Below, piece by piece: positions 17,299-24,291 of a stretch of 64,000 bases of DNA. The notes under the pieces are model-generated. The model had not been told where the DNA came from. It searched no databases and was given only the letters and a program-made list of their open reading frames with translations. This DNA comes from a virus: the IMG/VR virus record IMGVR_UViG_3300009551_000007, positions 1 through 64,000 of that record. One strand, written 5' to 3'. Position numbers and translations under genes: made by a program. Positions within the stretch are counted from its first letter, which is position 1. Every line of letters starts with the position of its first letter.

Positions 17299-17751
17299 TT
17301 AGTTGGTAGGTGTGATCGTGAGCCAGACGTTTAGTACGGCGGTCTCACGCGCGGATTCTCGCTCCGGGCCCATGGGGATGCCGTTGTCCCGCCGCGTGAC
17401 GTTCTCCAGCAGGTACGTCTTCGCGCCGAGAGTCACCGTCACGCGGTAAAAGTGGGCCCGGTCGGTGTCGAAGGCGTTCGCCAGCTGGTTCAGCTTAACC
17501 CATAGTGACGGCTTATCGTTGGCGCGGAGCACTAGCTGGACGCCGTAGAACTCGTCGCGGTCGCCAGTCCCGTAATGGCCTCCGACCCGTCCGTGAGTGT
17601 CCTTACAAGTTATCACGAGGTCGGGCTTGTTCGGTTCAGTACCGACCGAAACCGGCCAGCTGCCCGTCGTGTTGGGCATTACGCCGAGGCCCGCCGCCAC
17701 TAGCGCGTACCTGAGCACGTCCGCCGGCGAATGTTCAAGTAACTGAGACAT
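17299..17751 (-). CDS. tail terminator/minor tail protein
   Basis: 150 aa. It begins with a helix (LLEHSPADVLRYALVAAGLGV), then DLVITCKDTHGRVGGHYGTGDRDEFYGVQLVLRA and further strands. The pattern is that of tail-completion proteins (gpU/gp17-like), which cap the tube at the head end. ATG 17751 overlaps the end of the upstream gene by 17 bases; the 19 residues upstream of it are an out-of-frame reading. Position before the tube gene supports the call. Confidence 0.65.
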   Translation of the reverse strand: MSQLLEHSPADVLRYALVAAGLGVMPNTTGSWPVSVGTEPNKPDLVITCKDTHGRVGGHYGTGDRDEFYGVQLVLRANDKPSLWVKLNQLANAFDTDRAHFYRVTVTLGAKTYLLENVTRRDNGIPMGPERESARETAVLNVWLTITPTN

Positions 17752-18118
17752 TACTGGCGTCCCTCTCGATCTGCGTGATCGCCGACCCGCGCAAGTTACC
17801 ACTGTCAACGGGTACGATCAACTGACTCTCGCGCTGGATCAGGAGGGCACCGGCGTAGATCGCCTGTGCGAGGGTCGCGCCCCGCCTCAGTGCCTCTTGT
17901 ATGATCTTTCTCACTTCGGGCTGGAGGCGGTGCGCCGGTTCGATCAGGTACTTGGCCTGGCCGTTCGGGTGGACGGCTTTCAGGTCTTCGTGCACTCTTA
18001 GTGCGTAGGATGCTGTGTAACCGACAATCACTGAACAGCTGTTCTTGAGCGACTCCTTGTATTTCGCGTCGATCACCGCACGGAGGCGGGAATAGTTCTC
18101 GAACACGACCTTCATCAT
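17735..18118 (-). CDS. HK97 gp10-like head-tail/tail-completion protein
   Basis: 127 aa. It shows the layout of the HK97 gp10 group: helical start, SVIVGYTASYALRVHEDL, then GQAKYLIEPAHRLQPEVRKIIQEAL, and a final DSGNLRGSA strand motif (compare the common V.TG.LR.S). It joins head and tail during assembly. ATG 18118 overlaps the preceding stop in ATGA. It lies in the connector cluster between adaptor/stopper genes and tail terminator. Confidence 0.75.
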   Translation of the reverse strand: MMKVVFENYSRLRAVIDAKYKESLKNSCSVIVGYTASYALRVHEDLKAVHPNGQAKYLIEPAHRLQPEVRKIIQEALRRGATLAQAIYAGALLIQRESQLIVPVDSGNLRGSAITQIERDASNVSVT

Positions 18119-18492
18119 GGCGGTGTCACGGCCGGTAGCGCCGCGCCTTGTCGCGTGAGATTGAGCTGGCGGCGAACGTACATGCCCCGCAGGTCACTCG
18201 CCTCTTGCCCCGACGCCACTTTCATATACTGGTTGTCTGCCGCCGAACCGTTGTAGTCGGCGAGGCAACCCCTCATCATGATCGAATCCACGGGCACGTC
18301 GGTGTCGACGATGACCTGAGCGTCTATCGCGATCTTCTGACCGTCGTCGCCCGTACCGGCGGTCCGCTTAGGCATCCAGCGGCAGTCGACCTGGACGGGC
18401 GCGGCTACCGTTGCCTTACCGTAGGCGTCTACGCCCGTGGCCCGCCAAAGGATAGCCGTATGAATCAAGTCCGAGTCTTCGATAGGAGGCAT
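18115..18492 (-). CDS. head-tail stopper/closure protein
   Basis: 125 aa beta-barrel type protein with the start typical of head-closure (SPP1 gp16-like) proteins: LIHTAILWRATGVDAYGKATV, then VDCRWMPK and internal strands. ATG 18492 is preferred over the GTG at 18528, because the latter lies in the 3' arm of a strong hairpin. No SD is visible for either start, so translation may depend on that leader structure. It acts just after DNA packaging to close the portal channel. Confidence 0.65.
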   Translation of the reverse strand: MPPIEDSDLIHTAILWRATGVDAYGKATVAAPVQVDCRWMPKRTAGTGDDGQKIAIDAQVIVDTDVPVDSIMMRGCLADYNGSAADNQYMKVASGQEASDLRGMYVRRQLNLTRQGAALPAVTPP

Positions 18493-18511
18493 TTCTAGCA
18501 CCGTATTCGCT

Positions 18512-18574
18512 CGTAGCGGCACGAACACCGTAGGGAGTCCACGAACCTACGGCTCTCGCGCTCGTGCCGCTACG
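18512..18574 (-). promoter_or_regulatory. nested perfect hairpin in the leader of the stopper gene
   Basis: CGTAGCGGCACGA (18512-18524) pairs perfectly with 18562-18574 (13 bp). Nested inside, CCGTAGG (18528-18534) pairs with CCTACGG (18546-18552). It lies between the stop of the adaptor gene and the start of the stopper gene. No T-run follows, so an RNA processing or translational control element is as likely as a terminator. Confidence 0.6.
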
Positions 18575-18580
18575 ATGCTC

Positions 18581-19015
18581 CTAAGTGGCCATAGGGGAAC
18601 CGTCGATCTGATCCGTCCCGGCCCAAAATCCCCCCGGTTCCTCCGCGCCCTCTTTCATCACTGTCGCCAGTAGCCCGGACGGGTCCATGTTTTTCGCGAC
18701 TTGGCCGTAGGTAGTAGAGTCGAGACCCATACCGGTCTTGCCGGCATAGCTGGCCGACGCACCCAATGTCGACTTGTTGCTGAACTGTCGGTCACTCATC
18801 TTGTACAAGTGTGCGGCCAGCCAAAGCTCGACGAGCGCGGCGTCAGCGGCTTCGACGTGATCGACGTCCGTCCTCACGTTCGCCTTTGCCACTAGGCGGT
18901 CGACGATGCGGCTGGCCGACGCGATGAAGGGCCGGAGCGTCGGGTTGCGGCGCAAGTCGTAATCGCCGCCCGGTGCCAGTATCTCACGGACGGCGGCATC
19001 AGTGTTCCTCGCCAT
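18581..19015 (-). CDS. head-tail adaptor/connector protein
   Basis: 144 aa, mostly helical. It matches the adaptor group that sits below the portal: VREILAPGGDYDLRRNPTLRPFIASA, DHVEAADAALVELWLAAHLYKMSDRQFSNKS, then LGASASYAGKTGMGLDSTTYGQ. The pattern of an AAH-LY helix followed by a Ser/Gly/Tyr loop and LDSTTYG is common in HK97 gp6-like adaptors. First gene of the connector cluster downstream of the capsid genes. Confidence 0.7.
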   Translation of the reverse strand: MARNTDAAVREILAPGGDYDLRRNPTLRPFIASASRIVDRLVAKANVRTDVDHVEAADAALVELWLAAHLYKMSDRQFSNKSTLGASASYAGKTGMGLDSTTYGQVAKNMDPSGLLATVMKEGAEEPGGFWAGTDQIDGSPMAT

Positions 19016-19092
19016 GTCGACAGTCCCCCCCCCGTCGAACGGTCCGAATCGTATAGAGACGCCCGCCCCGCCACAGGAACGAGGCGAGCGTC

Positions 19093-19117
19093 CTAGTAAC
19101 GCCTGCCGTGTTACTAG
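19093..19117 (-). terminator. hairpin overlapping a stop codon
   Basis: CTAGTAAC (19093-19100) pairs with GTTACTAG (19110-19117), loop 9 bases, and includes the TAG stop of the 73 aa gene. No T-run follows. The rest of the gap (19016-19092) has a run of nine C at 19025-19033 and nothing else recognisable. Confidence 0.45.
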
Positions 19118-19335
19118 CCCTTGTGAGCGGCGATGAGGTCTTTCAAGAAACTCACCACCGCGTCGTCGTACTTGTTACTGGTCCCGGCGGCGAAGCTCTC
19201 CAGCGTCGGGAGCACCCGCTCGGCACCGGCAATCACTTCGTCGATCACGTGCCCTGCCGTCTCGATGTTCGGTAGCATCGCCTTCATCGGTTCCTTCGCA
19301 TGACACGGCTTGGATGCCTTGATTTTGTCTGCCAT
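19114..19335 (-). CDS. hypothetical protein, 73 aa
   Basis: Not recognised. A small helical protein; the ATG at 19335 has a good upstream AAGGAG, so the longer reading from 19371 is unlikely. There is one Cys and no membrane segment or signal peptide. It lies between the EF-hand gene and the head-tail adaptor, flanked on both sides by intergenic hairpins. It may therefore be a morphon transcribed or processed on its own. Confidence 0.55.
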   Translation of the reverse strand: MADKIKASKPCHAKEPMKAMLPNIETAGHVIDEVIAGAERVLPTLESFAAGTSNKYDDAVVSFLKDLIAAHKG

Positions 19336-19377
19336 GGTAATGGCTCCTTGTTCTACAGGCTGGTCACACACTCGGTA

Positions 19378-19438
19378 TCTCCCCCGCGCCAGCCGTCGCG
19401 CTCCGCCTGTATTGGACGCTGGGCGGACACGGGGGAGA
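19378..19438 (-). terminator. intergenic hairpin
   Basis: TCTCCCCCG (19378-19386) pairs with CGGGGGAGA (19430-19438). Inside, CGCCAGC can pair with GCTGGGCG with one bulge, giving an extended stem in an 87-base gap between the EF-hand gene and the 73 aa gene. There is no T-run. Confidence 0.45.
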
Positions 19439-19458
19439 GGTCTAAGGACGTCGGCGTG

Positions 19459-19725
19459 TTACGCCTTCATCTTGGCTTCAAACTCGCGGTAAGAGACGCA
19501 GCCGTCACTATCAGCGTCCATCTCACGGAGGATTGCGGTGGCGGCAGCCCAACGGTCCAGCAAGCTGAGGTCCATGGCGTCGGCGAGTAGCGCGACGATC
19601 TCCTTGCGGCTCAGTCGCCCGTCCCCGTCGGCGTCTTTCGCGTCGAACGCTTTACGCCAGTCGCCGCCGTACCGACTGTTAACGAGCGCAGTCACGTCGG
19701 CGATCACTTCGGCCCGCGTAGTCAT
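19459..19725 (-). CDS. EF-hand calcium-binding protein, 88 aa
   Basis: Two canonical EF-hand loops: residues 31-42 (DADGDGRLSRKE) and 70-81 (DADSDGCVSYRE), each with Asp at 1, 3 and 5, Gly at 6 and Glu at 12. The flanking helices fit a calmodulin-like pair. Ca2+ binding is therefore well supported. ATG 19725 has GGAG upstream; the longer frame is an artefact. EF-hand proteins are rare in phages but abundant in planctomycetes, so host origin is likely. It lies in the cluster of exported and lysis-type genes and could make a virion or lysis step calcium dependent. Confidence 0.85.
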   Translation of the reverse strand: MTTRAEVIADVTALVNSRYGGDWRKAFDAKDADGDGRLSRKEIVALLADAMDLSLLDRWAAATAILREMDADSDGCVSYREFEAKMKA

Positions 19726-19765
19726 GACTCCCTCGTCGTCGCGATGGGACGGGCGAACGGGCGAC

Positions 19766-20158
19766 TTACTTGCAGCGTCCGAACAGGCGGCGGACGGGCC
19801 CACCGCGTGCGCCGAACCCGGTCGTTCCACACTGACCGTTTGCGCACGCGCCGGACGAGTCCCCGACGAACGAACCGTCCGAGGCGAACACCCCGTTAGC
19901 GGCGTAAGGGCTGACTTGGAACGGCGTCGTATTGAATACTTGGGGCTGAACCGGTCCAGTCGGCGGGAAGGGTGAAGGTGAGGGCGTTACGCCTACCGAC
20001 TTGCTTTCGAGGGCACTGACGCGGCGTTCGAGGTCGGTCAGGCGCTTATTGATCGCTTGAAAGTCTTCGGCACGGAGCGGTTCCGCCGCGAAGCTCTCTG
20101 AGGAGAATAGACCTAATACGATACCGGCTGCTAGGGCGGAAACCACGATGAAACGCAT
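19766..20158 (-). CDS. secreted protein with coiled coil and planctomycete-type C-terminus
   Basis: 130 aa. Residues 1-21 are a clear signal peptide (RFIVVSALAAGIVLGLF, then SFAAEP). A short coiled coil follows (FQAINKRLTDLERRVSALES), then a Pro/Phe-rich linker and a C-terminus with GACANGQCG and PVRRLFGRCK. Such a Gly/Cys then Arg/Phe/Gly/Arg tail is frequent in exported proteins of planctomycetes, which suggests recent acquisition from the host. ATG 20158 has AAGGAG upstream. It may act in the host envelope during lysis or adsorption. No enzyme motif. Confidence 0.7.
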   Translation of the reverse strand: MRFIVVSALAAGIVLGLFSSESFAAEPLRAEDFQAINKRLTDLERRVSALESKSVGVTPSPSPFPPTGPVQPQVFNTTPFQVSPYAANGVFASDGSFVGDSSGACANGQCGTTGFGARGGPVRRLFGRCK

Positions 20159-20202
20159 GCTTAACTCCTTGTAGGGGCGAACTGGTACGGGCGAACCGGT
20201 CG

Positions 20203-21261
20203 TCACGCCTTTAAGGGCGAGAAGTCTACTGCTGCGAGTAGCGTCTCACGCGCCGGGAAGCCGTCGTGCTGTGAGAAGGCGTAGGCTTCTGTGTCACTGT
20301 TAGCGAGAATCTTATTGGTGAGGTCGTAGGTCACGTAGAACAAGCCGGCGGGGTAGTCTGACGGGGGCTCACCGTGTGCGTCCGGGCCCCAGTTGTTACC
20401 CCAGCCGAACACCGGGCCCACGTCCGGGTGGTCCCAGAACTCGTGAATCCACATCTGATGGCCCCATGTGGCGTTCCAGCGGGACACGAGGCGGATTTGG
20501 TTCGGCGACTTACCCGCGACGGGCGGTGTCATCGGCGCGAACCCGAAGTTACTCGCGCAGGTCAGTGGGTAGCCGTTGGCGAGACTCGCAATGGCGTCGT
20601 CTGCCGACCGGATGGGCGACGCGGTGTGGAACAGGCGCTTCTGCCCGAACTCCAGCCAGTTGGAGGCGATCTGTGCGCCGTCCGACCACTGCATTTCTAG
20701 GTTGCCAGACAGCACCGCCCAGCCGCCTTGAATCTTCGGGTCGGGCAGGTCCGGTTGGCCGTCCGGGTCGAGCTCAAACAACCCGTCGCCCGTCGCCGCC
20801 TGTTGCCATGCCGTTCCGAACGAGCCTTCGCCGGAACCCTGAATGCCGCCACGGAACCGCGACCGCCCGTAAGTGTACAGCCACCAGGGCCAGCGGTACT
20901 CGATTGCCGCGCCCTTCAGGGCGATCTCGACGCCCTGCTCGATGATCGACATGTTGCCGCCACCGGCACCCACGCAGCTGCCGGTCTGCTGCCAGATGAA
21001 CGCCGGGTCTTTCCCGCCGAGCGCCTTCCGAATGTACTTCCAAAGGTTGTAGCGGCGGGCGTCGAGCGTGTACTTCCCCCGGATGTTGAACTTGGGGAGC
21101 ATGCGCTCGGCGGCTTCCTTGAACTCGTTCTGGGCCTTGGTGCGGCGGTCCGTGTTCAGGTAGCCGAAGTTGATCACCGTCCCGCGCGCACTCTCCCGCG
21201 CCGCCGCCTCGATGCGGTTCTTCGCGGGGAGTGCGGAGAAGTCGATTGTCTCTAGTGCCAC
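20203..21261 (-). CDS. papain-like cysteine peptidase
   Basis: 352 aa with the catalytic order of the C1/papain fold: Gln-x-x-x-Ser-Cys (QTGSCVG, Cys96) at the start of a helix, His268 in WGHQMWIHEF, and Asn290 in GWGNNWGPDAHG, resembling the NSWG motif of papain. No signal peptide is visible. GTG 21261 follows AAGGAGCTGAAC. It may mature a capsid or tail protein, or degrade host envelope protein at lysis. The neighbouring secreted and membrane proteins favour the envelope. Planctomycetes carry a protein-rich wall, which makes a protease lysin plausible. That last step is inference. Confidence 0.75.
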   Translation of the reverse strand: MALETIDFSALPAKNRIEAAARESARGTVINFGYLNTDRRTKAQNEFKEAAERMLPKFNIRGKYTLDARRYNLWKYIRKALGGKDPAFIWQQTGSCVGAGGGNMSIIEQGVEIALKGAAIEYRWPWWLYTYGRSRFRGGIQGSGEGSFGTAWQQAATGDGLFELDPDGQPDLPDPKIQGGWAVLSGNLEMQWSDGAQIASNWLEFGQKRLFHTASPIRSADDAIASLANGYPLTCASNFGFAPMTPPVAGKSPNQIRLVSRWNATWGHQMWIHEFWDHPDVGPVFGWGNNWGPDAHGEPPSDYPAGLFYVTYDLTNKILANSDTEAYAFSQHDGFPARETLLAAVDFSPLKA

Positions 21262-21301
21262 GTTCAGCTCCTTGGTTTGCCGTGGGCGAGTCAGTTATCG
21301 G

Positions 21302-21784
21302 TTAGCCGAGAATCACTGTCACTTGGGACGTTTGCGCTGCGGTCCCGGACAGGTCGATTGTCTTATGTGTCGAGTCGATGGTGGTACCGTTATTGTTGAA
21401 CGCCCAGTGCGTGGTACAGCCGGCGGGGATGGTGACCGACGTGCCGAACAGGTTCAGCCCGTTCGACGCGCCCGGCACTATCGTGAGGGGGTTCGCACCG
21501 AGGTTCTTGACGCGAATCTCCTGGACCTTCATGCCGTTCCCGTCAACCACGCCGCCGTTGGTCCCGGTCAGGTTGCGGAAGTCAATGGTCAAGGCACCAC
21601 TCACTAGCGCGGCGGTGAATAGGGCACATAGCTGTGCTGGCGGCGACGAACCGGAATTCATCGTCCTGCTTTGGTCGAACCCCGTGTGAGTGACTTGCCG
21701 CGTGGCGTCGGGTGCCGACCCGGTATTGTTGGGTAGCGTCTCGACGACTTTGATTTGTTGAATCGAAGTGACGGTCACGGCCAT
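21302..21784 (-). CDS. virion structural protein, 160 aa
   Basis: Beta-rich protein with a phage structural pattern: FTAALVSGALTIDFRNLTG, GMKVQEIRVKNLGANPLTIVPGASNG, VTIPAGCTTHWAFNNNGTTIDSTHKTIDLSGTAAQ. Similar small proteins with a NPLTI..GASNG turn and DSTHKT(I/L)D(L/V)SGT near the end occur among capsid-associated phage proteins. A decoration or accessory head protein is my best reading. The SD is GGGAG before ATG 21784. Confidence 0.6.
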   Translation of the reverse strand: MAVTVTSIQQIKVVETLPNNTGSAPDATRQVTHTGFDQSRTMNSGSSPPAQLCALFTAALVSGALTIDFRNLTGTNGGVVDGNGMKVQEIRVKNLGANPLTIVPGASNGLNLFGTSVTIPAGCTTHWAFNNNGTTIDSTHKTIDLSGTAAQTSQVTVILG

Positions 21785-21868
21785 GGCATTTCTCCCAGGA
21801 GGTTGGTTCCGGTTAGCGGTGTCGAACGGATGGACCTTTTTCGACGAGAGTACGGTGCGCGACCGACG

Positions 21869-22660
21869 CTATTCGAGCCCGGCCGCGATCTCGTTGAAGG
21901 CGTCCACCCAGTCCTGTTTCGTCTTGATCTTACCTGCGTTGTACTGAGCGAAGAACTGCGTGGCGACGGCGTCGGCCCATGCCTTCCAGTCGCTCGTCGT
22001 TCCGCCCGCGCCCGATAGTGCGGTCGCATTGGAATCCGCCCAGTTACCGAGCACGAGTTTCGCTGTGGCTGTCGAGTTCGACGGGTCGGGCTGGCCCCCG
22101 GCGGTGACGGCGGTCGCGAAGGCGCGAATCGAACCGGCGAGCGCCTTCAGTTCCGCCGCCTTATGACCTTTCGCGCCGGCCCGACTGGTTTGGGTCAGAC
22201 CGAACTTCGTTTCCGGGTTGGGTGCAGGCGGGGTCACCGGGTCAACGGGTGTGACTGGTACGGCGGGCTTGACCGTGAACTCGAACCAGCCCTGGAGGAC
22301 GTCTTCGCCCTTGAAGGCACGGACGCGGGCCTTGTAGGTGCCCGGTGGGATAATGAATTCGTAAGTGCTCTTGTTCTTTTGCGCGGCTTCGTCCAGCCCC
22401 TCGAACGGGTACACGTCCCAAAGTATCGTGTAGCCGGACGGGACGCCGACCACGGTCAGGCGTTGGAGCTTGTAAGGTTGTACTTCCTTGATGCCGGTGA
22501 CGGAGAGTGGGACCGGGTCGGACGGCTTGGGGTCGTCGGGCGCGCCGAGAGCGGGGAGCGAGTACCCGCTGGAAGCCGGCACATTCTCGACGGGGCCGCG
22601 TTGGTCCGCCGAAGCGAGGAGACCGAGTACGGTGGATAGAAAGTACAGGCGGAATGCCAT
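21869..22660 (-). CDS. exported protein with signal peptide and immunoglobulin-like domain
   Basis: 263 aa. A hydrophobic start (FRLYFLSTVLGLLAS) works as a signal peptide. Residues 50-145 form a beta-sandwich (YTILWDVYPFEG, YEFIIPPGTYKARVRAF, GWFEFTVKP), followed by a Pro/Val hinge and a helical C-terminal domain with several Trp and Phe. The layout is that of planctomycete exported proteins with PKD/Ig-like modules, not of a standard virion protein. With the next genes it forms an envelope-directed cassette. Role unknown. Confidence 0.65.
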   Translation of the reverse strand: MAFRLYFLSTVLGLLASADQRGPVENVPASSGYSLPALGAPDDPKPSDPVPLSVTGIKEVQPYKLQRLTVVGVPSGYTILWDVYPFEGLDEAAQKNKSTYEFIIPPGTYKARVRAFKGEDVLQGWFEFTVKPAVPVTPVDPVTPPAPNPETKFGLTQTSRAGAKGHKAAELKALAGSIRAFATAVTAGGQPDPSNSTATAKLVLGNWADSNATALSGAGGTTSDWKAWADAVATQFFAQYNAGKIKTKQDWVDAFNEIAAGLE

Positions 22661-22706
22661 GAGTTAGCTCCTTATGGCGTTGTCGGGTGAAGTTCTCTGA
22701 GGGGAA

Positions 22707-23168
22707 TTACCCCGCCTTGGTTGGTGGTGGCGTGATCGGCATTTTACGGATGCCCGAATCGGGGCTGGCCACCTTTTCTTCGATCTTCGCTACCACCACG
22801 TCGGCCGCCACTGCGGGAAGAGCGGCAAGGACGGTCTTAATGTCGCCGGCGTTCGATTCGACCGCGCGGCGGGTCGTATCGTTGGTCGAGTCGTTGACTT
22901 GGGTCCATGCCTTAATGGTCGCCAAGATCGTCTTACTGATCTCACGGTCATTGTCGGCGTTCGCTTCCGACATCTCGACCTTGTCACTGAGGACCGAGAT
23001 GCGGTTCATTAGGGCACGGACGCGGAGCACGAAGTAGATGAGGACTATGAGTAGGGCGGCTTTCATCCCCAGCCACATCCACATCATGAGGTACATTTTA
23101 TCCACCGCCTCCATCATCGGGTCAACATGGTGCACGTTGAGGAGGATCAGGTTAGTGGTCGGTGTCAC
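22707..23168 (-). CDS. single-pass membrane protein, holin or spanin-like
   Basis: 153 aa. A membrane helix (YLMMWMWLGMKAALLIVLIYFVL) is preceded by a short N-terminus and followed by a long charged helical domain. The start used is GTG 23168, overlapping the end of the next gene upstream by 17 bases. With the neighbouring N-anchored coiled-coil protein it makes a pair reminiscent of holin/spanin cassettes, but no family match can be claimed. It lies between the capsid gene and the papain-like protease. Confidence 0.55.
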   Translation of the reverse strand: MTPTTNLILLNVHHVDPMMEAVDKMYLMMWMWLGMKAALLIVLIYFVLRVRALMNRISVLSDKVEMSEANADNDREISKTILATIKAWTQVNDSTNDTTRRAVESNAGDIKTVLAALPAVAADVVVAKIEEKVASPDSGIRKMPITPPPTKAG

Positions 23169-23670
23169 GGTCGCTCTCGTTGGCTTGGGGCGAGATGGGA
23201 CGGTGGAGACCGGAACCGCCGGGAACCAGATCGTTTATCTGCTCCTCCAGGCCCTCCGGTATCGGCATCTTCTTGCTCTTGGCCCAGGCCAGAATCACGC
23301 GGAGAATGGCGCGCGTCGCCGAGTGTTCCGTTTCACACCGTGATGCCCTCACCACCGCGTCCCGCTCGCGGCTCTCGGCGGCGGCTATGGCGTCGTCACA
23401 CTTCTTCTCCACCTCGTTGAACTTGGCGGTCTGCTTCTCGAACTCCTTATTCAGCCGGTCCACAACCTCCCATGCTTCCGTGGCCGCGCTCCGGTTCTTC
23501 TCCTGTCGAATGCTCAAGTCGACCCTGGACGCCTCCGCGCCGATCACGATGTTCTGTTCACGAATCTTCCTCACTAGTCTCCATACGACCGCCGCTGCCC
23601 CGACGAGCGGAAGGACCGACGAAACTAGGGCAGTTACCCACCATGGAGTGCCGTTGTTTTCCCCGTCCAT
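23152..23670 (-). CDS. N-terminally anchored coiled-coil membrane protein
   Basis: 172 aa. One hydrophobic segment near the N-terminus (WWVTALVSSVLPLVGAAAVVW) is followed by a basic stop-transfer (RLVRKIR) and a long heptad-type helix with many Glu, Lys and Arg. This topology is seen in inner-membrane spanins and in phage holin-like proteins. The tail is polar and His/Asp-rich. Overlap with the 153 aa membrane protein supports joint function, probably in lysis. Confidence 0.55.
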   Translation of the reverse strand: MDGENNGTPWWVTALVSSVLPLVGAAAVVWRLVRKIREQNIVIGAEASRVDLSIRQEKNRSAATEAWEVVDRLNKEFEKQTAKFNEVEKKCDDAIAAAESRERDAVVRASRCETEHSATRAILRVILAWAKSKKMPIPEGLEEQINDLVPGGSGLHRPISPQANESDRDTDH

Positions 23671-23714
23671 CTCGCTCTCCGTCTGGGCTGGTGATCGTCC
23701 GGGCGACGGTGAGG

Positions 23715-24185
23715 TTACTCGCTCCCCTCCTCGCCCGTGCTACTGCGGTGTGCGCGGATGGCTTCGATGATTTGGGTCTTATTGGCGCGACTGTCGATGG
23801 CGATTTCTTCGGCGTCGGCGAGCTTCTTGAGGTCGGCCACCGTCATGTCTTCCAGCCCGTCACTCGCCGGTGCCGCTTCCTCCTCGGTCACTTCCTCGTC
23901 GGGCGTCTCTTCCTCGTCGGAGTGGGCTGCCCCCTTCGGCCCGATGTCTTTCTCGGTTTGAACGATGGGCTTCGGCGGGAGCGTCTTCGCCGGCTGCTTC
24001 AGGTTCTTCTTGGCGTTGGCGATCTCGGATTCGGTCGCGGGCCGGCACCGTTCGGGCATCGTTTCGGCCAGGTTCTCTTCCGACTCGAACACCGAATTAT
24101 TCGGGTCACTACTGGTGTACGTTCGGGCGTTCACCCCTGTGCCGGTGACGTGTCCCCCGGCTGTGAGCTTGATCCAAAAAGCCAT
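23715..24185 (-). CDS. head-region protein with C-terminal HeH/SAP-like helix-hairpin
   Basis: 156 aa. The N-terminus is a small beta segment typical of phage head-region proteins. The middle is acidic and disordered. The last 40 residues (MTVADLKKLADAEEIAID, then KTQIIEAIRAH) form the two-helix HeH/SAP/Rho-N type motif that often binds DNA or mediates packing in phage proteins. It follows the capsid gene after a strong hairpin. ATG 24185 has GGAG upstream. Confidence 0.6.
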   Translation of the reverse strand: MAFWIKLTAGGHVTGTGVNARTYTSSDPNNSVFESEENLAETMPERCRPATESEIANAKKNLKQPAKTLPPKPIVQTEKDIGPKGAAHSDEEETPDEEVTEEEAAPASDGLEDMTVADLKKLADAEEIAIDSRANKTQIIEAIRAHRSSTGEEGSE

Positions 24186-24227
24186 GACGGTCTCCTGTGG
24201 GAGGTGTGGACGGGCGATTCATGAGGC

Positions 24228-24284
24228 GGGCGGCTCTGGGACGCCGGCACAGCGTATCGGTCGTAGGAACCGCCAGAGCCGCCC
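24228..24284 (-). terminator. 12 bp hairpin after the major capsid gene
   Basis: GGGCGGCTCTGG (24228-24239) is perfectly complementary to 24273-24284, with a 33-base loop. It lies 8 bases downstream of the capsid stop on the minus strand. No T-run follows. Attenuation to give excess capsid over downstream genes is a likely role. Confidence 0.6.
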
Positions 24285-24291
24285 ATGTGTG

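Noticed and set aside
19025-19033. Nine-C tract as phase-variation switch
   Set aside because: It is intergenic, upstream of a start, and there is no second frame to switch; too little evidence.
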